Part shown: in pieces, positions 62,162 through 64,000 of the stretch
How positions within the stretch are numbered: the first letter of the stretch is position 1
Layout of the letters: every line of letters starts with the position of its first letter
Program-made: the position numbers and the translations under genes
Source of the DNA: Stratiolaelaps scimitus
Lineage: Eukaryota; Arthropoda; Arachnida; Mesostigmata; Laelapidae
Assembly (NCBI GenBank): GCA_019614645.1
Contig: JABWDB010000002.1
Span: 11,631,501 to 11,695,500, forward strand
DNA: 64,000 nt
Direction of reading: 5' to 3'
The notes under the pieces: generated by a model
Seen by the model: only the letters and a program-made list of their open reading frames with translations
Told to the model about the DNA's origin: nothing
Databases searched by the model: none

Positions 62162-62584
62162 GGCGTCAAGAAGTTCGTAATTCTACAAGATGCAGTCATT
62201 GCTGGCTGCGAACTTCGTAAGCCAGCTGCTAAAGCGATCATTTCAACGGGTCATCATGCTACCCTACTTAGCATATGCACTGGCTTATTCGAATATCCTC
62301 TCAAAGTCAATCATCATTGTGAAATGGGCACTGCTATTTTGTTGCCCGCATTCTAGCCAAGTTCAAGCCACTAGACAAAATATTCTATTAGTTAAATGAA
62401 ACACCATTTATAACAACCGTTGATTCAAATTGTTAGCTGTTAATTGCTTAGAACAAACTGCTAAAAATGTTCCTCGAACCCTTGATTCTCTTGTAACACG
62501 ATGCCAGAGCTATTTGTTTCGTACGATTTCTTTATTTCAGAATATAATTATAGTAATATAATCATATTCGTAGTATATGGTTGT

Positions 62585-62720
62585 GTCAGCACGCTAGCTT
62601 GAACTGCTACGTTTTTGGCTGAAAATAGTCGGAGGCCGCATGTTTGAGTTCCGCGACGTCACATATAGAAGAGAACTTGAGTATTGCAAAACAGCAGTTC
62701 TTTTAATATACCAATAAGAC
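62585..62720 (+). mobile_element. tRNA-derived SINE, copy 3 (diverged)
   Basis: This is the most diverged of the three copies. It starts GTCAGCACGCTAGCTTGAAC, continues with TTGGCTGAAAATAGTCGGAG, and keeps GGCCGCA immediately before a decayed B box (TGTTTGAGTTCC). The tail matches copy 2 closely: CACATATAGAAGAGAACTTG, then AGTATTG, then CAGTTCTTTTAATA. The alignment runs through both the tRNA-like head and the tail, so common descent is clear even though the promoter boxes are degraded. It sits in an A/T-rich stretch with no candidate gene across it. It is probably inactive. Confidence 0.75.
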
Positions 62721-64000
62721 CTTCAACCTACTGGTGCCTACTATTACTGCTGCCTTATGTACACAATGTGTACAATTTCGTTCAGCGACCAGCTCATCCT
62801 CGCACTGCATGAGTGCGGCTTTTTTGCAACTCCAGCTTAGGTATAACTGTAGTGCATCTCAGTGGTCTGTCGTCAAAGTCCTTTTGTCTCCAGTGGCGAT
62901 GGTTCGTGCCACTGTAATCGCCCTGTGCACAACTCGTATGGTGCTTGACGGCTTCATGACTCTCGTCGCCGTGACACTCGCTGATGTAACAGGTGTACCG
63001 AGGAGGCAGTACGTATGTGAGCTTTCCGGTCAGGTGGACTAGAGGGGCTCGGGCCGAAACGAAAGCGAGTCCAGCTCTATGTATGTAGGCGGTGTTTACC
63101 GGCCCATTGCAATGTCCATTACCACTGCATGAGAAGAAGGACCACCATGAGACAGCAACTCACCGTTTACACTATCCTTGTCGGGTGGGCCTCGGTCTGG
63201 GCCTCGACCCTAACCTCTCCCATCTCTCTTCGGCCGGCCCGAGCAACAGTGCAACAAGCAGCATTCGCTTCCGCCGTCTGTCTGACGGTCCCGTGCATAA
63301 CAAACCACATATTATACACTGCGCCCGCCGTCACTGTGGGCCCCCGTTTGCTCGGACGACGACGACAACTCATAAAGGCACGACCGTACGGCGGAAGGGG
63401 CGGTCCTATAATTAGCGGCTACGAACTGTGCTGCCACAGTAGAAGACTGCTCTGCCGAAAGGAGGAAGATGCAATGCGCCCTGGTCATAGATGTTGCCAA
63501 TGGGTACGTATGCGTGACTAAGGGTAACCCTGCCTAGGTGTTTACCAATGCACACGTCAGCAAGCCAGTTATGTAGGGGACAGCTCCGCCACGGGAAACA
63601 ACGGCAAACGGACATCACTGGACGTCAGGGTTGAAGAAAAAAAAGGCAAATACGATGAAGTCGAATGTAGTCCGTGCGGACGTATGTTGAACGGGGTTAA
63701 ATATTGGAGAATAAAAGCGGTCATGATATGAAAACGATTTCTGCTAGTGGAGACCATTGTAATCTAGGCTTTGCTATGTCTCATTGCTAAATGGCACAAC
63801 GATTTTAGATTCTCGAATCTGGTATGGAATAAGAGGCGAACCACACCCAAGAGGATCGTTCTGAACAAGCACAGCCGCTCTGAGGCTAGCTGATGCTGGC
63901 AACTGTTCGAGGGTTCAGTACGAGGACGGTTACACTCACACGTGCGCGAATAAAGCCAACGGGTCAACTCTGAAAGGTTTGAACAGCTCGCATAGCCGAG
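62721..64000. other. Window end, one candidate frame only
   Basis: Beyond the 63147-63521 candidate I see only short overlapping frames. The final 450 bases hold nothing recognisable. Confidence 0.5.
63147..63521 (+). CDS. Candidate secreted-type small protein, 124 aa
   Basis: The ATG has a near-ideal animal context (ACCACCATG). The first 20 residues, MRQQLTVYTILVGWASVWAS, resemble a signal peptide with a plausible cleavage after Ala-Ser. Further on are a basic LLGRRRQLIKAR segment, which could be a dibasic processing site, and a Cys-rich end with CCHSRRLLC and RCCQW. I do not recognise it as any known peptide family. Against it: acidic residues are scarce, two other frames are open across the same stretch, and there is no expression evidence. 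Confidence 0.2.
   Translation: MRQQLTVYTILVGWASVWASTLTSPISLRPARATVQQAAFASAVCLTVPCITNHILYTAPAVTVGPRLLGRRRQLIKARPYGGRGGPIISGYELCCHSRRLLCRKEEDAMRPGHRCCQWVRMRD

Overview
This is a eukaryotic nuclear window with no gene that I can name. The evidence for a eukaryote is a dense scatter of di- and trinucleotide microsatellites, three dispersed short elements with RNA polymerase III A and B boxes, no long conserved reading frames, and no bacterial operon or ribosome-binding-site pattern. By eye the sequence is near half GC with no obvious loss of CpG, and low in autonomous transposons. An invertebrate, perhaps an arthropod, would fit, but nothing in the window fixes the species. I found no rRNA, no intact tRNA, no CRISPR array, no reverse transcriptase or transposase core, and no protein family I can recognise. 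I read it as intergenic or long-intron sequence. The open frames listed are low-confidence candidates.

Layout. From 1 to about 9.6 kb the + strand is strongly T-rich (also G-rich in TTG/CTG runs), with many TTG, CTG, TG and AT arrays. The skew ends abruptly near 9.6 kb and a more A-rich, frame-poor stretch follows to about 11.7 kb. From 11.7 to 16.5 kb the sequence is GC-richer with several overlapping but unrecognisable frames. The stretch 16.5-19.65 kb is quiet. From about 19.7 to 23.7 kb the + strand is purine-rich, which makes long stop-free frames on the complementary strand by composition alone. From 23.75 to 35 kb the main item is a 24-bp minisatellite at 28.9 kb. Between 35 and 43 kb lie two copies of a tRNA-derived SINE, a 27-nt palindrome touching one of them, and a 105-bp inverted repeat with about 90% arm identity at 42.2-42.6 kb. 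At 48.8 and 49.85 kb there are two perfect hairpins with 27-bp and 21-bp stems. The rest, 50-64 kb, holds microsatellites, a third SINE copy at 62.6 kb, and a few candidate frames, the longest without obvious compositional cause being on the minus strand at 56.25-57.1 kb.

No pathway or operon can be reconstructed. The most informative content is structural: a tRNA-Tyr-like SINE family with a shared tail, an inverted pair of diverged segments whose differences lean toward third codon positions in one shared frame, and perfect hairpins that look like recent inverted duplications or small-RNA precursors.
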